In this document: in pieces, positions 29,605 through 41,602 of the stretch
Numbering within the stretch: the first letter of the stretch is position 1
How the letters are laid out: each line of letters opens with the position of its first letter
DNA from: Casuarina equisetifolia
Lineage: Eukaryota; Streptophyta; Magnoliopsida; Fagales; Casuarinaceae
DNA: 64,000 bases
Direction: 5' to 3'
Assembly (NCBI GenBank): GCA_028551475.1
Contig: CM052358.1
Coordinates: 1,676,501 to 1,740,500, forward strand
Translations under genes and position numbers: made by a program
The notes under the pieces: generated by a model
Databases searched by the model: none
The model's input: the letters and a program-made list of their open reading frames with translations, nothing else
What the model was told of the DNA's origin: nothing

Positions 29605-31411
29605 TTGTGAATGTGAGCAAAACTGATTATATATGTTCCTGGAGCTTTGAGTATGCAGCGAGAAACTGATGGATACCTAACTGCATACCATGACATCAAT
29701 AATTTTGAAACAAATTCATTGGGGATCACATGGAAAGGAAGGTGTTACTACCATTACCAATTTGATGTTTGTGACAAGGGTTTGCTGTATCTATAAACCC
29801 AAATCTTTTTGTGTTTACCATCTTAAAGAGTACTGAGTGAGCTGAGTTACATTCCAAAATCTCCTCTCAACAATATGCTTTTACCCATGTAGCTTGTAGT
29901 GAACCAAATTTAGCTGAACAAGTACTTAGAGAGAGTCAATTCCAAATTACAACTCTTTGAAAGCCTACAAACCTCTGTTTTTGTATGCTTTTCCTGAAAC
30001 TTTCTGTTGAGTGATAGCATTGGAAGTTGATTTTTTTCTTATCATTATATGGATTGCAATTTGCTGTATTACATACTATGCATTATATCATAGAACAACC
30101 TCTTTTTCTACTGTGCTTGTCTCAGTTTTTCCTCTGACATATATTATTGTTGGTCAACTTTTCTATTGTATTGATTGCACATTGCCATGTTACCATCGCA
30201 CATTATATTTTGGGTTGATCCTGCATAATTGCTTTCCAACTGTTAGATTAAAGACGTATGGGATTAGAATGCTGAAGTAGAGAAAGAGAACCTGCTCTTC
30301 TTTATGTTTTCACCAGCTCAAACTTTAGCTATGGTTAATAGATTTTCCATCATAGTTCTTCATATATCTGTGTTTATATATATATATACACATGTGTGGT
30401 GTGTGTGGTGTGTGCATTAGGTAAGTGCGTCTGCCTACCTATGTTAAAACCATGGGATCAAGTGGTTCAAATGATGTCATGTGCTTGAATCCGGAACATG
30501 GTATTTAACAGTTAAAGGCATTGCATGTTACTCTTTTTCTCTATATGGCATATATGTTTTATTTGCTAGAGAATTTATAAGGCATTTATAAGTCACATAC
30601 TTGGATGGCGTTGAGCCATAACTTGATCACTACTTCGTTTTGGGTGAGGAGGCCATTGGTGACAAGCATTAAGGTTCTGTAATACTAAAATGCATTTTAG
30701 TCCAGTGAGGCTCAGAACTTGCCTATTCACTTACGCTGTGCAAAACCATAATGGCTATGCCTTTAGCCTGTTCATGCAGGACTTCTATAAAAGTGGTAGT
30801 TGAATACCAAATAATCACATTTTTTTAGTTCCATAAGATGTCAATAAGAAATGCAACTAATACCGAAAGGATATACTGGTAAATGTGTTTCAGAAGAAAG
30901 TTTTCTCTTTCATTCAATTACCTTTCTTCTGCTAGGGCACTATTTGCAAATTTTTCTCTCTTGCAAACCCAGATCATATGCTGATGAGTGCTAATGTCAT
31001 GAATTTATTTATTTTTCATTTTTGTCACCCTATCATAGAGTCTTTGCAAATTCACAATACACTTTGAGAGTGGGCTCTGATCTTAACTGCCATTTTGCTT
31101 CTTTGTCTTCATCACTAGAATGAAATATTTTCTCTATTAGTTTAGCTATTGCATCTTCTCCAAACCCATTGTTTGTGTATTTCCCTTCCTTTATTCTTTC
31201 TCTCTGGGTCTTAAATGGATCCAATAACAGTATCTGACGTTTCCTTTACATTATTGTTTTGATGGTAATTGGGTATATGTTAAAAAAATTTGTTCATTAC
31301 ATGTTTTTATTAAAGAATGATGTGAAGAAACAGATGTATTTCTCTGTGACTTGCATATATCAATTTTGTTTGCATGATATCCTTATCTGACACCACAATA
31401 CTTGATTCCAG

Positions 31412-33829
31412 CCCATTGTTTGTTACCTGGAAGAAAGTGGTGAATGGTTCAGAGCCTCGTTTACGTGGATGTATTGGCACTTTTGGAAGCTCGATGGTTA
31501 ATTAATGGCTTCAAGGACTATGCTTTAAATAGGTATTTTCATATAAAAGTACTTGCATGTAGACTATACAAGTATTGTATGTTGTGACATGTACTTCAGG
31601 CTCATATACAGACTAACTCTGAATTCTGTGTTTTCATATTTTTTGGTGACAGTACTTTGAAAAAGTAAATTTTGTGTTTGAGATGAAAATGAAGGATTGT
31701 GAGTAGCTCAGGAAGTTTATATGCATTTAAAGAAAATGTAGTTTACATGGTAGGAGGGAGGTAATCATAATTGAAGGAAAAAAGAAAAAATCCAGATACA
31801 TGTTCTAATTTTTCTTCATTGTAAGTAGTTGGTGCATAGTGAGTCATCATCAGTAGGTAAAGCTAAGTTGTAAATTATGGTGGTGTACTCTAAAAAGAAA
31901 TAGAAATCATAAACATTTCAGAAATAGCCACTAACTATAGTTAATGAAGGCATTGAAAAGAAAAAGGGAAACATACATGACATAATTAAAGTGGCATTTA
32001 GCGTGGTCTTTATGTTCTTGTGTAATTAACAATATTGGATCCCTACTATAGATAGAAAGTCTGACAGTATTTGTTACCATTGGGTTGTGAAAGTGCCTGC
32101 TATTGAGGTTGTTCATTGTGTCTTCTGGTTGAAGTGGGGTGATGAGAAGGTTGGAAGTGGAAAGTGGAGGCTGAGCCGTTGTTGGGTGAGTTTAGGCCAA
32201 CTTCACTGACTTGGCAGATCTTTGGGCTTTGAAAGTCCAGCCCGCAAGGTAAAAAAGAAATTTGTGATTGGAAGATCTCTAAATAGAAACAGAGTGAAGA
32301 AAGTACCTTCATGGGAGATGTTGGTCTGTTGGTCTTCAGATCGGTGGACCTGAAGATTTCTCTTGTTGGGTGGGAGGAGGTTTTGGATTGGGGAAGGGTG
32401 ATACTTCGAAAAGAGTTTGGTCTTATCTTATTTATCCCAGAAATTGAATAGTGGGTCCATGGCTTAAAGGTTAAATTGGGTTGTGATTTTGTCATTAGAG
32501 GCTTGTCTGGCATTGAGAACGAGAATTTTCCTAATATTGTTTCTGCTATTTATAGTCCTTATCTTGCTGTTCCTTGTTGCACGCCTCTGAACCTTTTTTG
32601 TTTTGTCTGTAATATGTTGCAGTGCTTTGAAGACCGCAGGTTCCCCCCCATACAGGCTAAAGAGTTACCTTATTTGGAGTGTACTGTCTCCATTCTTACC
32701 AATTATGAAACTGCTAACCACTATCTTGATTGGGAGGTATCTGAATCTAATAATATGCATCAGTAGCATAAAATGGATTTAAAATGGGAAAATACATTAT
32801 GTTATACTTACGAAGTCTTGTAGCATGTCTGTTTTTGGTCCGCTTTTCCCACATTCTGAGCTTATTCATTTCTTACTGTAGGTTGGAAAGCATGGTATAA
32901 TTATTGAGTTTACTGATCCAGACAATAATACAAGGCGAAGTGCCACATATTTGCCTGAGGTGGCTGCCCATGAAGGTAACGATTTTCACTCTTTTACAAG
33001 TCCCTCATTGCATGAATTTTTATTTTTGGTTTTTGGTTTTGATTTTGGAAAGAGATGGTAATGCTTGGACCCACATAGTTGTAATGAATGTTCTATTATA
33101 TACTTCAAAAACATTAATATTTTTTCCCTTTGGTTTCAGTTTGAATTTGATTGGGCGCACCATGACTCTTGTTCATCTGTTTCTGTTTAATATTTTGTTA
33201 CTTCGCCTGCTTTTCTTCTTATGAACTGCACAGGTAGTCTTATTACCACTTTCCATTCGTGGAAATGGGCCAGGATCCTTAATGTTGGTCTAAACTGCAT
33301 ATGTTTAGTCAGCCCAAGCGATTGATTTCAATCTTAATGTTGCAGTTTTCATATACTGGGTCACTTATTCGCCCCTTTACTTCAATTCTGCTTTCGGGGT
33401 TCCAAATTAAAATGATGTGTGCATCTTTTTCCCAGGTGACATGATGATTGTTATCCCTTCTGAAACCGTACATCAATTTACCTGAAAAATACTGTTCCAT
33501 AGATTTATCAATAAGGGAAAAATAGGATCACCCAGAAGTACAATGAGTTTACCTTTTTCTTCTAACCAAGAACTTAGCTTTTTATTCAGCTGATCAAGTT
33601 TCCATTTTCTGTACTTCGGTCTAGGTTGACAAAAACCGAGGCAATAGACTCGCTGATGCGAAAAGCTGGTTACAGTGGCACCATTACTGAGTCAGTCCGG
33701 AAGCGCATACGACTGACCCGTTACCAGAGCACGCTGTTCACAATGCACTACAGCGACTACCTTGCCTATGTCAGGGAAAAAAGGGGTGAAGCTCCGTCTA
33801 TTGTTGGGGCAAGGCCCGGGAACATTTGA
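31412..33829 (+). pseudogene. AMMECR1: AMMECR1 exons 2-5, right copy, lacking exon 1 and with three one-base indels
   Basis: Exons 31412-31532, 32623-32736, 32882-32975 and 33625-33829 correspond to the intact gene at 6381-12037. Exon 2 has one extra base (GGCACTTTTGG for GGCACTCTGG, near 31481), which leads to a stop soon after. Exon 3 lacks one base (TTTGAAGAC for TTTGAGAGAC, near 32631). Exon 5 lacks a G at its start (GTTGACA for GTTGGACA, near 33628). Exon 4 encodes the same protein. Exon 1 would fall beyond the N-gap. The remaining sequence is otherwise almost unchanged, so I read this as a duplicated contig end with errors rather than a decayed paralog. Confidence 0.85.
31979..32559. 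other. About 580-bp segment present only in the right copy, in AMMECR1 intron 2
   Basis: After GGGAAACATACATG the right copy carries this block, then rejoins the left copy at CCTTATCTTGCTGTTCC. The left copy has only about 21 bases (TTGCAGTCTTATTACCACTTT) in its place. I see no terminal inverted repeats or target-site duplication. A 137-codon frame on the minus strand (32100-32513) is low-complexity Ser/Pro-rich and not recognised. Confidence 0.75.
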
Positions 33830-34802
33830 TTCTTCCAAATAGCTCTTGCCATGACCACAAAGCCAGTTGGTCTGAACAGAGAATAATTTAAACGAACATA
33901 GGAAAAGAATTTGGATGAATTGGTCATTGTTCTTACCTGTCAATATCATTCTTCAAATTCATTTGATTTTGGAGAAAGAAACAAAAAAGAACAGGCTTCC
34001 TTGATTTCCACACCCGGATTCGTGTTTACCTTGCTCTCTGGGTTACTTAAAAATTCTCTGTTTGTGACTTAAATGTTCATCCTAGACTTATTTAATCTGA
34101 TTATGTTTATCTTAGCAAGAGTGTCCAACTATAAACGATTAAAGTTAGTTCATCCTTGGTGGTGGCTGGGGTTAAAACTTGATAGTCTCAAAGATTATGA
34201 TTATTCCTTTAATGTAAATCAATTGGTAGGTTGAAATAAGCGTGTTGAATTGTTATTTTCCTTGAAAACTACGATGGATAGTTTATTTTATATTTTTATT
34301 TAATTCATACGCCAGTATTATGAAAAAAATCTAAATTGAGAAATTCATCATTCTGCCTTTAAAATTAAAATAATTTAACAATAATCATAAATAGTTTGTG
34401 AGGTTTGTAACATTTTCTGATTCATTATTATTGATATCCTTTAATTGCCAATACTTCTTCATAGTAAATCCTACTCATCAAACTAATCTATTCAATACTT
34501 TCTTTTTATATTTTTTGTCTCAAAATACTTAAATACGTAAAAGATATACTATTAATAAGATTTATATTATCATTGAATTCAGTTGGCTTTTAACTAGAAT
34601 CAAAGTTATCTGGAGTCAAGCGCAGGCTTAGTGAAATATTTATAGATATAATCGGGATGGGGACTGATAAGACAAAGCTTGCAGCAGGCGTCTTAATCCA
34701 CGTTCTACAGAACTCCTCGACCCACGTCGTTTCTGAAAACTGCCATCCCCAAATAGACTCCCCAAGCCTTACACGCGAAGGAATTTCTCTGCGTCTTCGT
34801 TT

Positions 34803-34806
<4 letters not shown>

Positions 34807-34847
<41 letters not shown>
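34807..34847 (+). repeat. (TC)n microsatellite in the VAMP727 5' leader (right copy)
   Basis: About 41 bases of TC, against about 37 at 13014-13050. Confidence 0.85.
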
Positions 34848-34850
<3 letters not shown>

Positions 34851-34978
34851 TGGAAATGGAAGTTTATTTCGTCTTTCTTTGATCTGCGAAGTCGATTCGT
34901 TCTCGCATCTGGTTCGTAATTTCTGAATTTTGTGGATCGGATCGACAGTTTGATGAGTCTGGCTCTTTCTTTTGATTG

Positions 34979-35503
34979 TTATTGGTTATGGAATGGGTTT
35001 CTGGTTCTTGATTCCAGTATTTGTTATCGCGTGTCTGGTTGAGGAGTCAGTTAAAGGAAACTCATCTGACGAGGTAGAAATGGTTGTTTTCGGTTCTCAT
35101 TTGGGTGGGCTTTTTGGATGGTCTGGGGTTTGGGAGTGTTGAACTTTTAGCTTTTTGGGGTTCCCTAGAATAGGATTAAAAGGGAACATTGGCTTTGTCT
35201 TTGGAATGGGTAACTAATTGCTTTTCGCGTTGGCAGGAATGAAGTGGTAATACGTTATTGGAATGGGTTTCTGGTTCTTATTTCCGGTCTTCGTTGTCTC
35301 GTGTCTTTGCAAAGTGAATTAAAGGAAACTTATCTCGTGAGGTCAAAATGGTTGTTTTCTGTTTACATTTAGGTGGACTTTTTGGATGATCTTGGGGTTG
35401 GAAGTGTTGAATTTTTTGCCTTTTTGAGGTTTCCTAAGAATAGGATTAAAAGGGAGCCTTGGTTTTGTTCTTCGGAGTGGGTAACTAATTGCTTCTCGCG
35501 TGG
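34979..35503 (+). repeat. Tandem duplication (about 276-bp unit) in the VAMP727 5' UTR intron (right copy)
   Basis: Units start at 34979 and 35255, equivalent to 13182 and 13458. A 4-base GGTT is missing in the second unit here (CGTGTCTTTGCAAAG for CGTGTCTGGTTGCAAAG). Confidence 0.85.
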
Positions 35504-35686
35504 TAATTCATTATTGCAAGTGAAACTAAACTCTAGGTTTTGATGGATCTTGCTCTTTTAGTTTGATTGAAATGATGTTTTGGTTGATTTCTGGATTCTT
35601 TGATCTTTTAGGTTCTTGTGGCACAACAAGGAACAGGTGGAATCATTTTTTGTGGGTCTCAACAGGTTTGAAGCCATACATCTGAA

Positions 35687-38600
35687 ATGAGTCAGAGAGG
35701 CTTAATATATAGCTTTGTTGCCAAAGGAACGGTTGTTTTAGCAGAGCATACATCATACTCGGGGAACTTTAGTACCATTGCTGTTCAGTGCTTGCAGAAG
35801 CTTCCTTCCAATAGCAGCAAGTACACATACTCATGTGATGGGCACACCTTTAACTACCTCCTCGATAATGGGTTTGGTATTGGCCTTCCAGAAGTTGTAG
35901 CTAATTTGGTTTAGTTTCTGACTGAAATGTGTGTGGTTGATTTTTTTTTTTTTTTGGATGTGCACGGGCAGTTTTCCTTGTTGTTGCAGATGAATCAGCT
36001 GGGAGAACAATGCCTTTCATGTTCCTTGAACGGGTGAAAGATGATTTTAAGCAGCGGTATAGTGCAAGTATAAGAAATGATGAACCACACCCACTTGCAG
36101 ATGAAGATGATGATGATGATCTATTTGAAGACCGATTTAGCATTGCATACAATCTTGACAGAGAATTTGGGTGAGTATATGCTTTCTTCGGCTCAATTTT
36201 ATATTTTCTACATCGTATTCTATTAGTCTGTAATGTAATGATTTTGGTTATCAGGCCAAGGCTTAAGGAGCACATGGAGTACTGTACAAACCACCCTGAA
36301 GAAATGAGTAAGCTGTCGAAGTTGAAGGCTCAAATATCTGAGGTCAAAGGGATTATGATGGACAATATTGAGGCGGTATGCATTATTTAATTGTTGACTG
36401 ATGCTTTAGGATCGCTATGAATAGTGTTGGAAGAGACATATGCAAGTTAACTTCTAGTTTTTCTATAGAACTGCAACTGACTTAAGTTTTTAGGATAGCT
36501 ATGAATAGTGTTGGAAGAGGCATATGCAAGTTACCTTCTAGTTTTTCTTTAGAACAACTGCAACTGACTTAAGTTTTTATGAATCTTTGTAATGATCATG
36601 CTATTTAATGTGGTCTCCAGTTCGGTTTTCACAAGCTAAATCACTAAGTTTTAGTTTTTTAACCTCTGATTAAAAGGTAGGAAATTTCTGATAGATATTG
36701 TCTATATGAAAGGGAGGTGTAGATAATATGTTTCCCTTTGCTTTGCCCATGATGTATGAGTTATGTTCTTTTATGGTATTTGTTTTGGGTTGTTAGGTAG
36801 TCAAGATTTATCTTGGGAAGCTCAGTTTTGAGGCTTGGAGCATTTTAATTTTTTGTCATCTGGGTGTATTTGGATGTATCTTTAAAATGAACATAGAGAG
36901 TTCCTCTATCTCTTGGTTACAGCAGCTCTAAGCAGATTAATGCTTGGATTTTCTTAGTTTGTGATTAACCTGTCTTTGGCCCATTAGGGTAGTATATCTA
37001 ATTATACCATGTGTTTATCAAGACCATAATTTTGCTAATTGACTTTTTTGGTGCTAAGGATCTTTTTGATCTGGACTAGCAGAAACAATAATAATAAAAC
37101 TGTTCAGAATGGAAGGGACTAACTAAAAATAGAATTTAGAGTATCTTCTGTACCATCTGCTGCAATATTGGTTAAGGTTGGGAGAAATGGGTGAAAAATT
37201 ATTTTGGTAAATTGCGTAAGCATTTAGAGATTGGGAAGGTGTGTCCTCATCAGAGGTCATCTTTACTTTATTGACCCAAATTCATCTTCTTTGTAAGCCT
37301 ATAAATTCTTGGAAGGATGGTCAACCGAATGGCATCAAACAGTTTGAAAGTGAAATAGTTTATGCCTCTCATCTGGGTGGGTAGTTGGCATGGATTAATA
37401 ATTGAACATGCAAGATTAAGAGATTTCTTGGCCAACTTGAGATGTGACCTGTATCTCCTGATCTACTTTCACTTCAATGAAAATTGCGACTGCTGGTGAA
37501 GTCAATTATTTCAGTCCTAGGTTGGTGAGCTCAATTTGAAGATTGTGAAAAAAACTTGCATTTGGTCAGGCTTCGTTGGCTGAAATCTTCCCATTAGTTA
37601 TAGGATGTGAACGTTTAAATGAATGACATATTGAAACTAAACGTGATGTGAGGTAGGGTTGCTTCTTTTGGGAATTGTTTCCTAAGCTTTGATGTAAGAA
37701 CCACGTTGGCATTACAAAAAGGAGTTGGCATATTGAAACTGAGGGCCTTCAATTGGACCAAGAACAAAGACAGTCTCACAATATGCTAATGTGTTTGATG
37801 AAAGAACCACATTTCTTATGTAGGATGTGGTTTTTAAGATTGAGCAACTAATGTGTTTTTTGGAGGGTCAATTAACAACACAATGTGGCGTTTAAGATTG
37901 AAGATCTTTTAAGTGAATGTATGCTATCTCCGTGTCATGCTGGCTGCATGTTCCTACTCAGGCTTAGAAGTGCAAAGGAAGATTTGTTTTTTCAGTCTTT
38001 TTAGGACTTGCTACATAGGTTGGTGAAGTCTTAGAAATAAGAGCCCTGCAACCTTCTCTCAAAATGCCATTGCTACCTACAAACATGAAGAAGGCTCAAT
38101 ATTTTTTGGAAATGACAAATTTTCGAGCATGAACACTCTTCAGTGGGGTGACTTAACTTTGCAAAGCAGTATGGTTTTACAGCAACATACGTTAGTGTGA
38201 TCTTACAGCTGTTGTCATTCTGGTGTTGGAATTATTGGCAATTTTTATAGTAAGCCGGAGAGCCTGCCTGAAATGATGGAGGTCCTATGGTCGTAGTAAC
38301 TTGGATCGCATTGTTTTTCATGGTATTTACAATGTCTCTGTGTTGCTTCTCTTGTTGAGAGCTTTTTGTTTTTGTGATAAGTTGGATGACTGATTTTTTT
38401 GCTCGATTTACTTAAGTATTTTATGGGCTGCTTGGTTGTGAAGATGGAGATCATCTTTTTGTGTTTTTGAAAATGATATTTGTTTCCAAAAGAAATTATG
38501 CCGTTGAAAGCTATTCACGTTTCCCCTAACAAAGTGGCTGATTAATTTCTAGAGTACACATTTTATCTGCTTCAAGAAATAAGATGGCTATCTCAGTCAT

Positions 38601-39314
38601 CTATCTGCAACTTTAATTCAAGAATTTTATCATGGCAGTCAAGTTTTGACCAGACCTTGATGTCTGATTGTTTGGCATCAAACCATCAATTGACATATTT
38701 TGTGACTACCTCATATGTTGTCCCCCCCTATATTTATTTAATGTGAATTGGTGGAGTTGTGGTTTCAACACTTCTGCAAACGTTTGAACAGTGAGAAATA
38801 GCCTGACGGATGATAAGGGATAGCACGGATGATAAAACACACACACACACACTGAGACATGCAGACCCCTGAGGGTCTGCCAGATCCAATTTCTTGCGTA
38901 AAATTAAACTCGGGTCACAGATTCCTAATCAGGTTGGACTTAACATTAAAACTTGGACCATGGAAAACCTTAAATATATCCACTAAACAAACCTTTTTAC
39001 TTGCTGAAATGCAGGTTTTGGATCGTGGAGAGAGGATTGAACTTCTGGTTGATAAAACAGAGAATTTACAGTTCCAGGTACATGACATCTGTTGTTCAGT
39101 TTTGCAAGCCTGACAAGGAATTTGGAGCATATCTGATTCATTTTCTTGTTTGGATTTTTTCGGGGTCCAGGCTGATAGCTTCCAGAGACAAGGCAGGCAA
39201 CTCCGGAGAAAGATGTGGCTGCAGAATCTCCAAATGAAACTGATGGTGGGAGGAGCAATTGTTGTTGTGATTGTCATACTGTGGCTTATTGCCTGTCGAG
39301 GTTTCAAATGTTGA
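35687..39314 (+). CDS. VAMP727: VAMP727-type longin R-SNARE, 5 exons, 238 aa (right copy)
   Basis: Exons are 35687-35876, 35972-36170, 36255-36375, 39015-39077 and 39171-39314, with the same lengths as the left copy. The protein differs from it at only two residues that I can see: F57 is Tyr (HTFNYLL) and V80 is Met (MPFMFLERV). The acidic insertion, SNARE motif and C-terminal anchor are intact. Because it sits in the duplicated block, it is more likely the other allele of the gene at 13892-17525 than a second gene. If the duplication is real, these are two functional paralogs. Confidence 0.95.
36408..36579 (+). repeat. 84-bp tandem duplication in VAMP727 intron 3 (right copy)
   Basis: Equivalent to 14614-14785, with the same unit structure. 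Confidence 0.85.
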
Positions 39315-40152
39315 TGGGGAAAAGGCTGTTCTTTTTGTGATTTGTTGTACAAATTGTTATTGATCATACATATGGAGACCGATGCTGGTATTTAGGACCT
39401 TACTGTCTTACTTTGTAACTATAAACATCTGTTCTACTGAATGTTCTTACTGATCAGTTCATAATCTAGGGATGCAGTATATTGAGCACCTATTATCTTG
39501 TGTTTGAAAATGTTAAATTGTTCTCTACTAATTCTGCGATTGTCCTTGGTTTCTGTGAGCAGCAATGGATTAACAAGAAGAATTTTTCACTACTCCAAGA
39601 ACCGTTTTTTGCACATCTTTTGCGAAAATATAAAAATTTAGTTCTTACACGAATGGTTTTAACCGATTTGATCATCCACTTGTCATCTAATTGATGTATA
39701 ACCATTTTTCACGTATAGCTTGTTTCTTTAAATGCATGTTGGTAGAAGGTCTATAATGTTAGACATACAAAATAAGTTATAATACTGGAACATATACCAA
39801 GATTTTTAACACGTTTAGGCTTGGTTTGCAAGTGAAAGATGCTTTCCTATTTCACGTACAATAACATGATTAATTAATATATTTAGACAAATATTGGATT
39901 TTTTTGACATTTTTTTAGTCAATTTTTAATTGACTTAAGATGTCACTTATGAGTGTCATTTACTTAAATAATCAGATGATGATGGTTTGTTGATTGCCGT
40001 CTTTCATAAGCGAGTAATCATATCATTTAGAAGTGATCATTTTGTTTCAATGATGAGTTTACTTTGAAATTCTTTCAAACTGTTCAATCATTCATTTGGA
40101 AATTCAAATGAACTATGGTTTATTGATTGTCCCAGTTTGAAGATTCTCCATT

Positions 40153-40418
40153 TTGTACCGTTGAGTTGGGCGACCCCATGAAAGGGTGCGCCTGGCCCAA
40201 CGGCTAGTGAACCCTCGGAGTTCCCATGAGTCAGATCTAAAAACTTCAGTAATACGTTACCGACCAAGGACTACAGGGGCCCCGGTCCCCGGCGGCTCCG
40301 ACTGTCACTTTCGGACCCCACGTGGAGGACCCCCACTCGAACTTTCTTTAGTAGACAGCGAACCTCCTGCTTTATGGCATATTCCTTATCCGTGTCTTCC
40401 TTATCTTGCCCAAACGCC
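40153..40418. other. GC-rich island of unknown origin (right copy)
   Basis: Equivalent to 18375-18640. The open frame (40186-40458, +) translates identically, as expected from a recent copy; this does not argue for coding. Confidence 0.4.
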
Positions 40419-41360
40419 ACCTCTTAAAAATAATCTTTATCTTTGTCTAACATTTTAATTTAATATCTCTTTTATTAACCTTAGTTTTTAAGGCTCAAGA
40501 CTTCTTAGTCTCGGATTAATACTTAAGTTGATGAGTTTAATGCATAAAATTTATCTTATTCTTTTAACTCTGATTTTAAGAAAATAACAAACACGCCTTT
40601 TGTAACAATATTTATTAGTATAATTCTTGGTAGCCCAAGTGGAGCAATGGAGGGGCTTTAACATTGTCGTTATCTTATAAAATGGTTCTTTTTATTCGTT
40701 TCTATAATAGAGTGGATCAATGACCTTAGATACATTCCAAATCATACATACATCCTTATAATATTCTATCTTAGGAATAATTTAATTAAATGTGAATCCA
40801 ACGTTACTATATACCCCTTTAAGAAGATGAACGACAAATATAACAAAAAAAGAAATATATCATAGGTAAAGCTTATGTACTACCTGACATACTTTATATT
40901 TGACTTTTGTTAAGCCAATAGCAGCTTGAGGTAACGAGCTTTTTAACAGTTTTTTGTTACCTTAAGTGGTAGCTTGGCAGATAAGCTTTTTAGTCATGTT
41001 TGGAGAGTTAAGTTTATATCATGTCATTTATGATTATTCATATATGGTAATTATGTTTAGCCTTAATGCTATTAATATTATGTATATTTTTTGAAAAAAA
41101 AATGTGTAGGACCATGGTTTTAGTGGCGTTCTAAATTCTACGAAAAAACAAAAACAAAAGTGAATGACGGGCATCGAAAGAAAGAGGGAGTCTAGAATCT
41201 ATTTATGGAAAAAAGAACAATAAAGAAGAGCTTGAAAGGCAATTTCTAAAGTGGGGAGACTGGAAACGTTGGCGGGCGTGGAAGGCGCTGGGAGAAGCTC
41301 AGCGAAAGAGACAAAGCAGAGGACGCTCCATGAATCCTCTGCCTTCCATGCCAAGCAAAG

Positions 41361-41373
41361 CTATATATATACT
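41361..41373 (+). promoter_or_regulatory. TATA box of the HHE gene (right copy)
   Basis: CTATATATATACT, about 240 bp before the ATG, the same as at 19584. Confidence 0.5.
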
Positions 41374-41602
41374 GCACGCGCCGGCATCCACCCACCTCTC
41401 TCCGTACGCCTCTTCGTCGAACTCTTAATGTGTTGCTTGAATCTTCCATCTGTTGGTGTCGTGGGTTCGTTTGGTGTGGTGCTGAACGCGGTAACTAACG
41501 CGTCGTAATCCGGTTCTTTGCTCTGGGTTTTCTTCCGGCGAGCGTTTCTGTTGTGGGCTTCTGCATTTGGAATTGGCATTTTTGGTTCCGGAGTGTTTGA
41601 CG

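Noticed and set aside
29033-29729. Long minus-strand open frames across 29033-29729
   Set aside because: They consist of the N-run translated as unknown residues and carry no real sequence.
31033-31224. 63-codon minus-strand frame in AMMECR1 intron 1 (right copy)
   Set aside because: The left copy has small differences that interrupt it, and it lies within an intron without splice or family support.
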